Below are positions 44,393-56,725 of a stretch of DNA of 64,000 nt, in pieces. The notes beneath the pieces are model-generated. The model had not been told where the DNA came from. It saw only the letters and a program-made list of their open reading frames with translations, and made no database searches. The translations under genes were made by a program, and so were the position numbers. Origin of the DNA: Boesenbergia rotunda (Eukaryota; Streptophyta; Magnoliopsida; Zingiberales; Zingiberaceae); contig JAGFNQ010004759.1 of the NCBI GenBank assembly GCA_024364735.1, forward strand, positions 1 through 64,000, written 5' to 3'. Numbering within the stretch: position 1 is the stretch's first letter; every line of letters starts with the position of its first letter.

Positions 44393-44700
44393 CCCCGGAA
44401 GAGGTACGGATGTCTCGAGATCTGGCAGTCTTGGAGGTCGAGCAAAAGTCCAACCAGAGGAGCCGGTTGGCAAAAGGTAATTTCTCCTGAGAGGAGTAGG
44501 TGAGGACGCGTTCCCCGAAAGAGGGAACAGTAGGCGTCGGTTTGACCTAGGGTTTCATTTTGAAATTCAAAGTCAGAATCAAGACAGCTTCGGCTGTTAT
44601 TCGTACACTTATTATCTATGTTATATTGTTCTTGGACTAACCCTGGTTGCAGGAGTCAAAAGGAAGTAACTGTTGCATCCCAGGCGCCTGAAAGGGTTGA
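44393..44700 (+). mobile_element. Second partial copy of the Y-related LTR
   Basis: The sequence jumps back and repeats the part corresponding to about 43530-43830 (TCTTGGAGGTCGAGCAAAAG to CAGGCGCCTGAAAGGGTTGA) and is then cut at ~44700. It suggests a partial tandem duplication, or recombination between two LTRs with loss of the intervening ends. Confidence 0.7.
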
Positions 44701-44714
44701 CCTAGGAAAACTCC

Positions 44715-45297
44715 ATATCTAATATAAAAATTTTATAAAAAAATATAAAAATTTCTGAAAACTCCATATCTAATATAAAAATTCTATTAGATACCCACTG
44801 ATGGACCTCCCATATCTGGATTTCTGAAAACTCCATATGAATAGAGAGGTTAGAGGTAGGAGATGATGTTTTAGGTGTCCAACTATCTATATATTAGATA
44901 TCACCAATGCAATAGGAGTAATTTAGCCATATCAGTGGATTTTGACCAAAACCCACTAATGGACCTCTCATATCTGGATTTCTGAAAACCCTATATCAAT
45001 AGATAGGGTTGACCTAGGAGAAGATGTTTTAGGTGTCCAAACATCTATACACTATATCACCAATGCAATAGGAGTAGTTTAGAAATATCAGTGGGTTTTG
45101 ACCAAAACTCACTGATGGACCTATCATATCTGGATTTCTGAAAACTCCATATGAATAGAGAGGGTAGAGGTAGGAGATGATGTTTTAGGTGTCTAAACAT
45201 CTATATATTAGATATTACCAATGAAATAGTAGTTTAGAAATATTAGTGGGCTTTGACCAAAACCCACTGATAGACCTCCCATATCTGGATTTCTTTA
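44715..45297 (+). repeat. Satellite-like tandem repeat, ~156-bp unit, about 3.5 copies
   Basis: Marker CCCACTGATGGACCTCC recurs at 44794, 44952, 45108 and 45263, giving periods of 158, 156 and 155 bp. The unit contains CATATCTGGATTTCTGAAAA, a GATGATGTTTTAGGTGTCC block and CCAATGCAATAGGAGTA. Copies diverge by a few percent to ~10% by eye. The length is close to a nucleosome repeat. The array is short and bounded by LTR debris on the left and AT-rich DNA on the right. Confidence 0.85.
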
Positions 45298-46823
45298 TAA
45301 TAACATTTTATTATTATGTAATTATATATTATACCTTTTTATAAAAATTATAAATAATATGTAATTATATATTATACCTTTTTATAATTTTTTTTATATT
45401 TAATGATGGAGGGCATGAAGTCATCAGACATTAGGCCCTCCTTGGGCCTGAAGTCGGACGACTTCAGGCCCAAGGGCACTGAAATTTTTTTAATTTTAAA
45501 AATAATTTTTTATATTTAATTATTATTTATTAAATTAATTATTTATAGGATCTGAGTTATTTGACTTCAGACCCTCCTAGGATGACTTCAGGCCCTGCGT
45601 TTGAATCTGAAATTAAGTGTTTTGATTAGTTTTTTTATATATTAATATATTTTTAAAATAGAAAAAAAATTTGAATCCACATCGGGCCTCAATCAAAAGA
45701 TTTCAGGCCCATGCACGCTCTGTTTTTTTTTAATTTTTTTATATATTAATATATTTATTAAATATTATTTAATATAGTAATTTCTATTAATCAAATATAA
45801 AAATTATTTATTTATATTTTTAAATCATGTTTAATGAGATATTTTTTAACTGAAATATTTTTTCGATTTTTACCTTACGTTTTTTAGTTTAGCGTCGATT
45901 CCATAATATATTATTTTAAATTAAAAGTCTGAAAAAGCATGTGCAGACGTCTCGGAATTTGTTACTGAGAGAGAAAGAGAAAGGCTGTATATAACAGGAG
46001 GGGTATAAGAGAAAGTTCACTAAAATGAGTGTGCCCTTTGGTGAAAATGAAATCATGGTACGCCTTTTGGTAAATATCAATTCTTAGATACGCCTTTTGG
46101 TAAAAAGCCGAAAAACCATCCTACATCATCAAGGATAATTGGGATAAGATTATGTACTTTTTAGAATATGAGGAGAGCAGATAAAGAAGTCTACATACAT
46201 AATAAAATAAATTAAATTTCTAATTCTAGATAATCACCTGCAATGTATACGAGAGGCTCGATCAACTATCAGTGAACTTACACAAAGTATGGTAATTTTT
46301 TTAAAACACTAATTTTTTAATCTAATTTAAACTATTTCATTATTTTAAACAATATTTTTTTAGGCCAAGGGAATAGAGAGGCAGCCATTATTTATATACA
46401 CTTTTACTCACACATTTAAAATAAAATAAAATAAAAAGACAAGACATGAAGCGGGGAAAGAACCAGAGTAATTAAGGTTTGTATTTTCAAAACTTCCAAT
46501 TATTTAATGGATATTATCAATATTGATTTGAATATATTATATTAAATATACCATAATCATGTAGGATGAATTTATTTGGTTAGTCTCTCCATAAATTATT
46601 TTTATTGTCTAATAGATTATTTGGTTTCCAACAAATCACTAGCGATTCTCTTATTTTTTTTTCATAAATTTTAACTTATTCAATATTAATATGAATGCTC
46701 ATAATTTAGATTCTATATAGTCTTCTGATCCTATATAGTCTCATGATCCTATGTTCATAATCAAGATTATATATATTTCTATTATATTATTAATTTAATT
46801 TTTCTCATAATAATATAGATAGA
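45298..46823. other. AT-rich spacer with inverted repeat, no gene
   Basis: It contains a duplicated ATGTAATTATATATTATACCTTTTTATAA-like stretch (45310-45390, not a gene), the hairpin listed below, further GACTTCAGGCC motifs (about 45583 and 45698), and three GCCTTTTGGTAAA-type motifs (46030-46105). I see no transposase or RNA gene. Confidence 0.5.
45440..45475. repeat. Perfect inverted repeat, 16-bp arms, 4-nt loop
   Basis: CCTTGGGCCTGAAGTC (45440-45455) is the reverse complement of GACTTCAGGCCCAAGG (45460-45475), separated by GGAC. The arm motif GACTTCAGGCC recurs singly at about 45583 and, imperfectly, 45698. It is too strong for chance in AT-rich DNA. It may be the remnant of a foldback element. 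Confidence 0.9.
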
Positions 46824-46985
46824 TATGATGAGCTAGCACAGGGAAGCTCGACTGTAAGTGATGATAATGACATATCTGAGTCATCTGTTAGTTATAATAG
46901 GAGTCTATGGCTTGAGGTGAGTGGTGGATTAAAAGAGGGAAGAATATTTGAACCATATTCTTTGAGTGGAAATTATAAAGTCGCT
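46824..46985 (+). pseudogene. Possible CACTA-associated (Transposase_24-like) protein fragment
   Basis: About 54 codons are open without an ATG. The piece SLWLEVSGGLKEGRIFEPYS recalls the conserved EVSGGxKxGRVFGxGS end of plant Transposase_24/Ptta-type proteins, but only weakly. Downstream sequence to 47250 includes an Asp-coding GATGAT run and stops. I give this as a possibility only. Confidence 0.3.
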
Positions 46986-47849
46986 GGTACTTTTTTTTTT
47001 TTCCAGCCCACTAGCAGTAAGAGCATAAATAAATCAATTTGATTGAAATGGTTAGCAATTTGAAGGATTTACCAGTGCAAAGGGATAAGGAAATAAGACA
47101 AAGTGATCGAGAAATTAACGATTTGTGCCAACAACAAAACTTCATCATGCAACATCTTTAGTTAATTTCCACTCCAAGTCAAATTCCTCCCGATGATGAT
47201 GATGCTGATGATGACGACGATGATGGTTGCAGTAATGGTTGTGATTGAAATTGTTTTGTATGAATGTTATTTTTCACAAATTTAATATGTTTAAACATTT
47301 GTTACTTGATTAAGCTTGTGAATTTTTTATTGATCTTAACTTGTTTCAAACATCATCGCCAATGAAGGCAATGACAAATGGAAATCCAAGTCGATAAAGG
47401 TGATTGATAAGAGCTTGTGTGTCGTACCATGAGTATCAAATACAATTAAGTACCGAACGCTCTCTATGGTAATGTAGCATGGGGATGACTCGGATTGTCT
47501 CTCAACGAATATAACGATATGATGATAACTTTAGAATTGATTGTTATTGCTTTTGAATTTTCTTGATATGAAACTGGGGGTTGGGTTTGAGTTCCAAAAC
47601 TAATCCAATAAATAAAATACTAGCTAACCATCAATAATGAACTTTTAATACAATGTCACCCTATACTATGGGTATCTCTATCAACAAAATCAACATACAT
47701 AAATGAAACTAAACGAAGTGCAATACTAAAAAAAATCAAACATACATAAGACATAATGGATTAATCAAACAGGAAAGTAAACTAAACTATCTAACCATAA
47801 TTCACGATAAAACCAAAAACCAAACGACTACCCGGCTGTCACACAGGAC
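46986..47849. other. Non-coding spacer
   Basis: This holds a GAT-rich simple repeat (47195-47225) and AT-rich sequence. I found no LTR ends, repeats or gene. The right part may already belong to the B-type LTR whose end I could not place. Confidence 0.4.
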
Positions 47850-48735
47850 CCAATGATGCAAATCTTCCACTGGAGAACTGTAATTTCTAACAGTAAATGA
47901 AATATGCACCAAAGCAGTAGATAATAAAATATATAGATGCAGGAATCTGATAAGAAAAGAGCAGAGTTTAGGAATAGTTATCCGGTTGAAGCGCCGGCGT
48001 GCCGACTGCCCTTAGAGAATTGATTGTCGCCCTACGGTGCAAAGGCTCCCGGCAAAATTCCCCCAAGATCCGACAACCTCGCGACGCTCGTAGGTGCACT
48101 CCAAGACGAACGCAGCCCTCGGAGACAACCTCAGATCGCACAAGGCGAAGCCTCAAGACCCAAAACCGAAGAAACGCTCGAAGAAAAGAAAATGCTCGAA
48201 GAGAAGAAGAGAAGAGAAGCAGTGAATAAATTCTCTGCATTCTTCCCCTTCTTTTATAGATCCGAAGAGGCACTGAGTGCCTCTTCTCGTTGAGGAGTCG
48301 CGGCCACGCCGTGAGGCATCGCGCCGTGCGTGAGGAATTGATTCCTCATAAAAAGAAATAAAAAAAACAAAATAAAGGAATGAAAATAAGAAATAAAAAT
48401 AAACCAAACCAAATTGGTTTAGGAGACCAGACCAAAATCTGCAAAACCGAACCGGGCCGCCCGCAAGCATGAAGCCCACGGGCTGGGGATTTGTACCCCC
48501 CCTGCACACGATAATCGCGTGCGTCGCACCCGGTTTATGGATTTCCAGCCCAGACCCTTTGAAACCACCTGGTTTGGGCTCAGCCCGCGCATGTGTGTAG
48601 GTCCCCCTAAGCTATCTATGCATGGTTGGAATGGCTTCATATATAAGGTCTTCCAACTCCCTTGGATTAGCAATGTGGGACTAAACACATACACACTTCC
48701 TTTAATATATTTGAAATTCCAAACAAAATTCAACA
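47850..48735 (-). repeat. 3' LTR of minus-strand Copia element B1 (end uncertain)
   Basis: On the minus strand TGTTGAATTTTG begins at 48735, directly after the polypurine-like AAATTTATGGGGGAT. It contains TAGTCCCACATTG, two TATA-like sites (TTATATATG near 48645 and CTATAAAAG near 48255) and a GC-rich untranslated part near 48000-48200. The left end near 47850 is a guess. No partner 5' LTR is in the window. Confidence 0.6.
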
Positions 48736-49274
48736 ATCCCCCATAAATTTCAAATTATAATAAATAATAAAACAGGTCCTGAGGCTTTGTCGTAATGAGC
48801 TTTCAGTGAAAATACCTTCCGGTTTGAATTTTCACCTAAGTAAACCAATCTTATTCACACAGGTTTGAAGTGAACTAAGTCTTGAACTTAAACCTTTAAT
48901 ATGTGAAAATCAATTGGCAACAACTCATCACAGGCGACGGTTGAATCCTTCTGGGTTGGTGCATTACGGCTATGCCACCGAATCTTATTTCATAAGTGTT
49001 AAGGAGAGTTGCCCAGACCCCCCACACTGCGGCCTCACAGTTACACTTATATAGGTGAGTTCTCCAAGGATGTACTGCAAGCATCCTGTCATAAAGACCT
49101 CGAACTCATTAAGAACCTTAAGCTCATCCTTACTAGAAGTCAAGCATCTATCCAGGGAAGAGACTTTGAGATTTATATCTCAATCAATTTATGCTAATGG
49201 TTCACCCTTATAGTTTGTTTATACCACATTGAACCTACTTCTTGGGATCTCCAATCAAATAGGTTGGGTTGCCG
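48736..49274 (-). other. B1 internal 3' region between RNase H and LTR
   Basis: The ~540 bp after the end of RNase H and before the LTR have no coding potential I recognise. They end with the polypurine tract ATGGGGGAT adjoining the LTR. This non-coding tail is normal in Copia elements. Confidence 0.55.
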
Positions 49275-51065
49275 CTATAGATGAAACCAGAATAGGCTCA
49301 GTCCCATTCCCTTACTGGATCTCTTGATTTTCTCAGAATCAAGTCCTTTTGTGAGTGGATCAGCAATATTGTCTTTTGAACTTACAAAGTCCAATGACAC
49401 CACTCCGAGAGACACTAGCTCACGAACAGACTTCAATCTTATTCGTACATGTCTCTTCTATTTCTGGTTATACTTGGAGCTTCTAATCTGAGCTATTGTT
49501 GTTTGATTATCACAATTCACTGAAATAGGAGGTATTGGCTTCATAATCAAGGGAATCTCAGTAAGAAGACCCTTAAGCCAATCAGCTTCAGTTACTATGG
49601 TATCCAAAGCACACAATTCTGTCTCAGCTGTAGAACGGGATATGATCGTCTGTTTAACAGACCTCCAAGCAACTGCACCGCCTCCAAATGTAAAAACATA
49701 GCCAGTAACGCCTTTACACTCAGCAGTGTCAGCTATCCAACTGGCATCACTATATCCCTCCAGGACTGCAGGGAACCTCCCATAACACAAGCCCAAGGAT
49801 ATAGTACCCTTTAGGTATCTGAGTACTCTGTCTAATGCATCCCAATGTGTTCTGTCCGGATAGCTGGTAAACCTGCTCAATTTAGTTATAGCAAACGAAA
49901 TATCAGATCTAGAACAATTTGCCAAATACATTAGACTACCAATTATTTGGGAATATCTTAATTGAGACACAGTCACGCCACTCTTATTCTTGTGGAGAGT
50001 CTTTGAAGGATCATAGGGTGTGACTACAGATTTTATGTGGCTATAGTCATATTTCTCTAACACTTTCTCAACATAGTGTCCCTGAGAAATTGCTATTCCA
50101 TCAGTTGTGCGAGTCAACTTCAGCCCTAAAATCACATCAGCATAACCCATATCCTTCATATCAAACTTACCACTTAAAAGAGCCTTGGTCTCGTTAATAA
50201 TTGAAAGGTTAGATCCAAAAAGTAAAATATCATCTACATATAAACATAAAATGACACATTTATCACCTTTCATTTTAGTATATACGCATTTATCAGAGTC
50301 ATTAATTTCAAAGCCAAATGATAGCATAGCTCTATCAAATTTTTCGTGTCATTGCTTTGGGGCTTGCTTCAAACCATAAAGAGATTTTACTAACTTACAG
50401 ACTTTATTCTCACTTCCAGAAACTACATATCCCTCTGGCTGATCCATATATATCTCTTCTTCGAGATCTCCATTAAGAAATGCCGTTTTGACATCCATTT
50501 GATGGACCTCAAGATTATATATGGATGTCAGTGCTATCAATACTCGGATTGTAGTAATTCTAGTAACAGGAGAATAAGTGTCAAAATAGTCAATCTCTTC
50601 TTTCTGTTTGAATCCCTTAGCAACCAGGCGGGCTTTGAACTTATCTACTGACCCATCAGGTTTTAACTTCCTCTTAAATACCCATTTACATCCAATGGTG
50701 GTACAACCAGGAGGCAAATCCACTAACTCCCAAGTGGCATTAGAGATAATAGAGTCCATTTCATTTTTAATAGCTTCTTTCCAGTGCTTAGCTTCAGGAG
50801 AAGTCATAGCATCTCTATATGTCACAGGGTCACCTTCTATATTATAGGTGATAAAGTCTTGGCCTAAATCCTTAGACACACGTTGCCTCTTGCTCTTTCT
50901 CAATTCTGTACACTCACTAGATTCATCTAATCTAGAGTGACTTGAGGAAGGTACACCCACTAAGGATAATGAGACCTCTATAGAGGCAGAGTTATTTCTA
51001 GTAGGAATACTAGAAATAGACTGAGGTGTTCTAAGTGATGAAGGGGGTTTGAATCTAAACCTCTA
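49275..51065 (-). pseudogene. Copia reverse transcriptase-RNase H (element B1), decayed
   Basis: The minus strand reads the C-terminal half of a Copia polyprotein: a basic segment with KSKRQRVSKDLG, the RT start (AKHWKEAIKNEMDSI, GCKWVFKRK, ARLVAKGFKQKE), HQMDVKTAFLNGDL with its Asp, LYGLKQAP, the YVDDILLFG active site, and RNase H with SDASWIAD and ISRSTAETELCALD. Two in-frame stops are visible: TGA at 50349-50351 and TAG at 49458-49460. The reading then continues to ADPLTKGL and ends at 49275. Gag, protease and integrase are absent upstream of 51065, so the element is truncated. Confidence 0.88.
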
Positions 51066-52465
51066 ATTTCATCAATTCAATCGTCTTAAAAGAAGCTAAT
51101 CTGCCCGCCTGTCTTTTAGATGAGGAAGAATAGGTCTGTCCATTTGATCTTAATGATGAAGGGATGAGTAGTCCGGATCAGATTAATTGAGGTTGCCTTC
51201 TTACTTTAATCCATTGGTGCAAATTATTCCATATTTTGATTTAGGCTGGATGCTTAGATCTGAATAAATGAATAAGATCTCTTTAGATCTTGATCAACGA
51301 GCAATTTATATTGATTCAATTTGATTTTTTCCATTTAACTTTCAAATCAAGTCAAATTCAATCTAGCTCAATTCTAATTCATGACTCTTTGCATTTCCTA
51401 CAAAACCACATTAACAACATAAGATTTATCTCCACAATTGTAGAAAATTTACAATTAAATCTAAAATAAATTTCTACTAGTGAAACATGATATAAACACC
51501 AAATTTAATATACGAGAAGGTAAAAATATCAAGTATAAGAGTTAAAATAATCCATAAAAATACTAGTTATCAGTGAGCATTTACATTAATTTTGTATTAG
51601 TATTACTTTCATCTTAACTATCATACTTTTTGTTTTCTGATGCAGGGAAAGAAAAGGAAGAAGATCAAGGAGGAGGAGGAGGAGAGGAAGTATGTGAAGG
51701 TTTAGAAGAGACGTTATATAGTTTGACTTGAACAATGTTATGGGATCTTTTTTTGATAATTTTGTTTTGGAATTGTTCCGTGTTCACGATGTATCAGATA
51801 TTGTATGACATCTTTTTGGTTTGTCATGTATGATACTAGATTTTGTTTTTGTCATAGGATTTTGTTATGAGATTTGTTGGGTATGAATTTATTAGTTATG
51901 ATGTTGATTTATAGGTTTTATATGTATGTAGGATGATGTATGGTATTTAAAGTTTTTTTTTTGCGAAAAAATTGTAAATTTGTGATAAATTGTGCAATAA
52001 AAATATTAGTTGCAAAATGCTATAAATTCACAACATCTTAAAAATCAATGAAGACTAATTTGCGACAAAAATAAAATTCATCAAAAAAAACTAATTTTTT
52101 AGTGGAGCTTGAGCTCGAGCTGGGCTGCACAACGCAACTAGACTGCCAGCTTGTAGCCACCTTGAGTTCGTGGCCATTGTGAGTTCAAATTAAGCCTTGC
52201 CGTGTAGTTTGCATACAGACTCGTGGCCTCTCCACGGTCGGTCAGGTGAGCTCAAGCTCGCAGTTGCCCAACCAGTTGTTCACATCACGACTGCTGTGAG
52301 TTTAAGGCCATGCTATGATGAACTCACGGATAATTCTTTTAAAGTAAGAGGAAATTATTTCAACTCTGGTTAATAAATTCAATGTCGCACTGAGTAGACA
52401 AGCTGTATGTACAATTAGGTACCTTTTAGTTTATTATCCTGAATCATATATTTATGGGTAGCTCT
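51066..52465. other. Spacer with possible CACTA terminal sequences
   Basis: AT-rich DNA. TTTCTACTAGTG ends at about 51481 and TTTTTTAGTG at about 52085; both have the form of CACTA element 3' ends (reverse complement CACTA...). Sub-terminal-like TTGCGACAAAA and TTGTGCAATAAAA motifs lie at 51960-52080. Between them, 51643-51703 reads as a short Lys/Glu-rich exon end after an acceptor-like TGATGCAG. The paired 5' ends were not found. From 52090 to 52465 I see nothing. Confidence 0.3.
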
Positions 52466-54304
52466 TGTTGGGTGTGGTTTGGCGGATTTCCTAAGCGAAT
52501 ACTTGATCGTTCTTGAGAGACCTCTCCATATCTACGGATTAAAAATTAATCTGAATGGAGACCCCTCTCCCAACGACCATCTCGTCGTCGTATCGTTCGG
52601 TACGAATTACAACTTGGTCAATCACAAAGATCGTGCTTTATAATTCTCCTTACCGAACAATCGCGGAAGAGACGACGAGTGGATCGTCGGTTCTTGCGTT
52701 TACGGTCGGGGTCCAGTTAATTAATTATTAACTATGATACAAAATCAAAATAACTAATTAACTCACATGAAATGACGAGACTAATTAACATGGCACAAAA
52801 AATCAAAAGGAGCTTAGGGAGATATTATACCTTCCTTATTACCTCGCGGCTTTCTACCTTATGTCCCTCCCTTCCCGGACATCGTGTGGGCGACGAGCTA
52901 CCAAGAACTGAGATCACCAAGGTGTTTCAACCGAGCTCTTCTTCTTGTCTTGGCCGAAACAAGAAACCCTAGAATCTAGGGTTTCCCTTGCGCCGACTTT
53001 CCCCTCCTCTTCCTTTGTGCCGCCGACCACCGGACCAGCTGCAGACCTCGAGAGGAAGGAGAAGAAGATGAAAAAGGAGAGCTTCCTCACCCAACTGGCC
53101 AAAACCAAGCTCCCACTTCCAACCCTGCGGCGGCGCCGTAAGTTTGCTTGCGTCGCCTCCCACCGGCCGCCGGCAGCTTCTCCGCCCCTGCTGAGCACCA
53201 CAAAAGGGAGAGAACTACTTTCCCTTGTCTCTGTGAGTCCCAACCGAAGGTTGGTGGAGATGAGAAGAAGAACCGAGGAGGAAACCTCCTCTTCTTCTTG
53301 ACGTCGGCCGAAACCCTAAGGGAGGAGAGGAGAGAGAGAAGAGAGGGAGGGGCCTTGGGTGTCAACTCTTGGATTAAGTCTTGGTTTTATGATCTCATGG
53401 GGTATTTATAGAGCTAAGGTAGGGACCAAGAGGAGGAGTTGGATCTTGGCCTACTAATGGATCTAAACTCAATCCATTAATTAAGATTCATTCCACTAAA
53501 GGATCTTAATTGAACTTCCTCACCAACCCCCATATTTTCATATGAGCTCCAGATATTATGAGTCATCCATCCTCCCATGTTTAAGATATCGAATGTCCAT
53601 CAATTAATTTAATTTACTGACAAATTAAATTAATCAACTTCTAGATCCTTGATTAGTACCACTCAACCTTATCATCATGTTGGATCAAATCCACCTGCAG
53701 GGTTTAACATGATGAACCTTTTGAGCTCATCAAGGGGGCATCATCATCCCGACTCACCAGGACATGAATTCCGTCAATAATCAACGACACACCATATAAT
53801 TAATATTATCTCCCAACTTACCAAGCCTATCGATCTAACAGAATAGATCTCGCCCATTGGTAAATCAAAGAAATAATAATTAATAATATGTGCTCGTTAT
53901 TATATCAGGATTTAGGGATCGTACTCTATAATAAAATATGAGGTCCTATTCAATTATCAAGCTAGTACAAATTGGATAACCTCTGGTTTTGGTCCTGCTC
54001 AATGTACTCAAAGCACACTAGTGTAATTCTATGGTCAAGACCAACCACATCTAATTACACTACAATCATCCCGATAGTTTGTCCAATTCCATCTCAGCTG
54101 TGAGCCTATGTTTATATTAGGCAAGGAACTGATAACATGATCTTCCATGTAACACCATACACCATGTTATCTATAATACGAAGTAAAGGACTTTTATGTA
54201 TGTACTAATATAAACAAGCACCTAATATTGTTGTAATTCTCTTTTCCAAAATAAAGATGATCTCATATATAAAAGGGAAAATCTTTTAGTTTACACATCT
54301 ATCA
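52466..54304 (-). mobile_element. Solo LTR, family X (minus strand)
   Basis: On the minus strand it begins TGATAGATGTGTAAAC (54304) and ends CACACCCAACA (52466), flanked by GCTCT (52461-52465) and GCTCC (54305-54309), a four-of-five target duplication. It aligns with the uninterrupted parts of 22546-28119, including CCAATGGGCGAGAT, TGCCCCCTTGATGAGCTCA and TCGCTTAGGAAA. There is no internal region. Open frames of 90-118 codons on both strands at 52914-53411 are the counterpart of those in the other copy, not genes. Confidence 0.9.
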
Positions 54305-55489
54305 GCTCCATTAGTACTCAGATGAGGAATTGTAATAATAAGTCTCTGTTTCGAATTGTGAGATTTATCCCGTGCTAGGCCCCTTCACCTAGGAGGCCAT
54401 TGAGCTAGCTGAATAACTCTCGTGATTTATTGTCTTCCAATATGCTTGAGATAGTCTTGGAAAGACTGTTGGAGGAAATGGACTCATTTTCGGAGAGTTT
54501 ACTATAAATTGAAATTACAAACAATAATTTCAACTTAGCTGTTGAGTGGCCGGAGCTGCTTTTCCGCAAACTGCAGTCTCCCGAGCTGAATTTCCGAGCT
54601 CCCGACCTGAATTCCCAAGCAGGAATTCCCGAGTGGAGTCTCCTAACCAAGTCTCTTGAGCTCTTGAGCTGAATTCCCGAGCTGGAATTCCCGATCCGAG
54701 CTCCCGAGTTCTCGAGCCGAGCTCCCGAGTTCCCGAGTAGTAACTTCCAAGCTCCTGAGCCGAGCTCCCGAGTTCCCGAGCAGTAGTCGGACGTCTCCCG
54801 ACCTGGACGTTGTTGAGGCCTGCACAGCACAGTTTCCTTGAAACAGATTTGTCCTCCTTCGGCGGTGCTTCGAGGCTCAGATGGATGTCTGTCTCTCAAG
54901 ATACAACAGCCGGATCACGGGCGCAATGGAGCACTCGCTGCTTGTGGCGAACTGAGGAAGTACCCGAATGCTATCAAAAGAGGTCGGGAACGAGGTGGAG
55001 TGGAAGAGAATATCTTTTTATCGTCTCTATCTTTTGCTCTCGATCACAACCTCTTTATATAGCTCGGACCCCCGCAGTATTTAATGGTCGAATTAAGGTC
55101 ATTTACTGCTATTTCACCGTCCAGATCCAAACATCTGGGAGTTACTGATCTTACATTAATCAAAATTAATACACCAATCATATTTAAGCAAAATTTGGCA
55201 AAACGTTGGTTCATCTGCTTGGACAAATTTTGCCCCGACCGGTCGGACATTCGACACGCGCAGGTCATGCACGCACACGAGTTCACTTGGTTCAGTACAA
55301 ATCCAGGCCCTAGATTTGCACTCGCCCCCCCCCCTGCACACCCACGCGTGAGAGAGAGTCTCTCCCCTAGCATTTGTTCACAACTATCATGTTAGTGAAA
55401 TAATATAAACCAACATTTATGCCTTGAGACTCCCAATGTAGGACTAAAGTCTCACCACCTCTCTTTCCATTCACACTATATATCCAACA
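54305..55489 (-). repeat. 3' LTR of minus-strand Copia element B2 with GAGCTC micro-repeats
   Basis: On the minus strand TGTTGGATATATAG begins at 55489 after the polypurine tract ATGTGGGGGAT. TATATAAAGAGG lies near 55060. Downstream (54580-54790) is a dense set of CTCGGGAGCTCGG and GGGAATTC motifs in irregular tandem. The LTR end was not located; the X solo LTR begins its target duplication at 54305. Confidence 0.65.
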
Positions 55490-56020
55490 ATCCCCCACAT
55501 GAATAGAAACATGGTGATAGCATTCAGCAGTTGAGTCATGTATAGGACAGGTAGGTTTCACCCTTTGAACCTTTCCCTTGTGAAAATCTGTTTGCTTCCT
55601 GGCTGACAGTAAACATGATGTCCTTGAACTGTGCTGTCGTTTATGTAAGCATTGACACATCTCACCCAGGATTCTCCCTAATACACCTCAGTTCTCATGA
55701 GTGTGTTCGTTCTTGGCTATGAACATGCCTGATTTTGCGAGAAGTTCTAAGAATTGTGCCTCCAATTCTCTTCGAAGCGGCCCCACTTTTTTCTCACATA
55801 GGTGATCTCTTAAGAGTTTTCCACATAACTCTATTGAATCATTAAAAATCATATGCTTAACCTCCATCCTTTACTGTTTTAAAGAATCGTTCCCTTACAG
55901 TGAACAACTTTGTTAGTGCAGTTAGGTTGTCCCTTTGAACCTAGTTCTTGGGATCTCCAGTCTACATAGGTTGGGTTTCCTTTGCAACAATATTTTCTAT
56001 CGGCATCAAACCCATCCTTC
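55490..56020 (-). other. B2 internal 3' region
   Basis: Non-coding sequence between the RNase H stop (56021) and the polypurine tract (about 55490-55503). It has a few short open frames but nothing I recognise. The position matches the same region in element B1. Confidence 0.5.
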
Positions 56021-56725
56021 TTAATGAGCTTGCACTAACTCTCGATTTAACCCTTCGGTTACCGAATCCGCTAAGTTATCCTTTGACTTCACATAGTCAA
56101 CAGTGATAACACCAGTTGAGAGTAGTTGTCTAATGGTATTATGTCTTCGACGTATATGTCTAGACTTACCATTATACAGATGCCTTTGTGTCCGGCCAAT
56201 TGCAGATTGACTATCACAATGTATGCAGATTGCTGGCACAGGTTTCGGCCATCTCGGTACATCTTCTAAGAATTGTCGTAACCATTTAGCCTCTTCACCA
56301 CATTTGTCAAGAGCTACAAACTCAGACTCCATTGTGGATCTGGTTATTACGGTTTGATTAGAAGATTTTCATGAAATGGCAGCACTTCCCAGAGTGAACA
56401 CATAACCACTCGTAGACTTCGAGTCTTTTGTGACAGATATCCAACTCGCATCGCGGTATCCTTCGATAACAGCAGGATATCTCATATAGTGCAATCCATT
56501 TCCACGAGTATATCTCAAGTACCTTAGTACTCTTGTTATCCCTTTCCAGTGCTCAACACCGGGATTACTCGTGTATCTACTCAGTTTGCTTACTACGTAG
56601 GCTAAGTCTGGTCTTGTACAATTCATCAAGTACATCAGACTTCCAATCACCCGAGCATACTCTACCTGAGAGATACTTTCTCCTCGATTTTTCGATAGAT
56701 GTTGGCTCGTATCTATCGGCGTTCG
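56021..56725 (-). pseudogene. Copia RT end and RNase H (element B2), truncated
   Basis: The minus strand reads SQVEYARVIGSLMYLMNCTRPDLAYV in part, YRDASWISVTKDSKSTSGYV, then after an in-frame stop near 56370 (Trp to stop by position) TRSTMESEFVALDKCGEEAKWL, HCDSQSAIGRTQ and DNLADSVTEGL, the RNase H part. The upstream RT is missing because the family A LTR at 56726 cuts the frame right after PIDTS. It is non-functional. Confidence 0.88.

Noticed and set aside
48419..48736. 105-codon minus-strand open frame
   Set aside because: It lies inside the B1 LTR between its start and TATA region, with no similarity to a known protein.
52914..53411. Overlapping open frames on both strands
   Set aside because: They match the corresponding part of the other X-family LTR and are LTR sequence, not genes.
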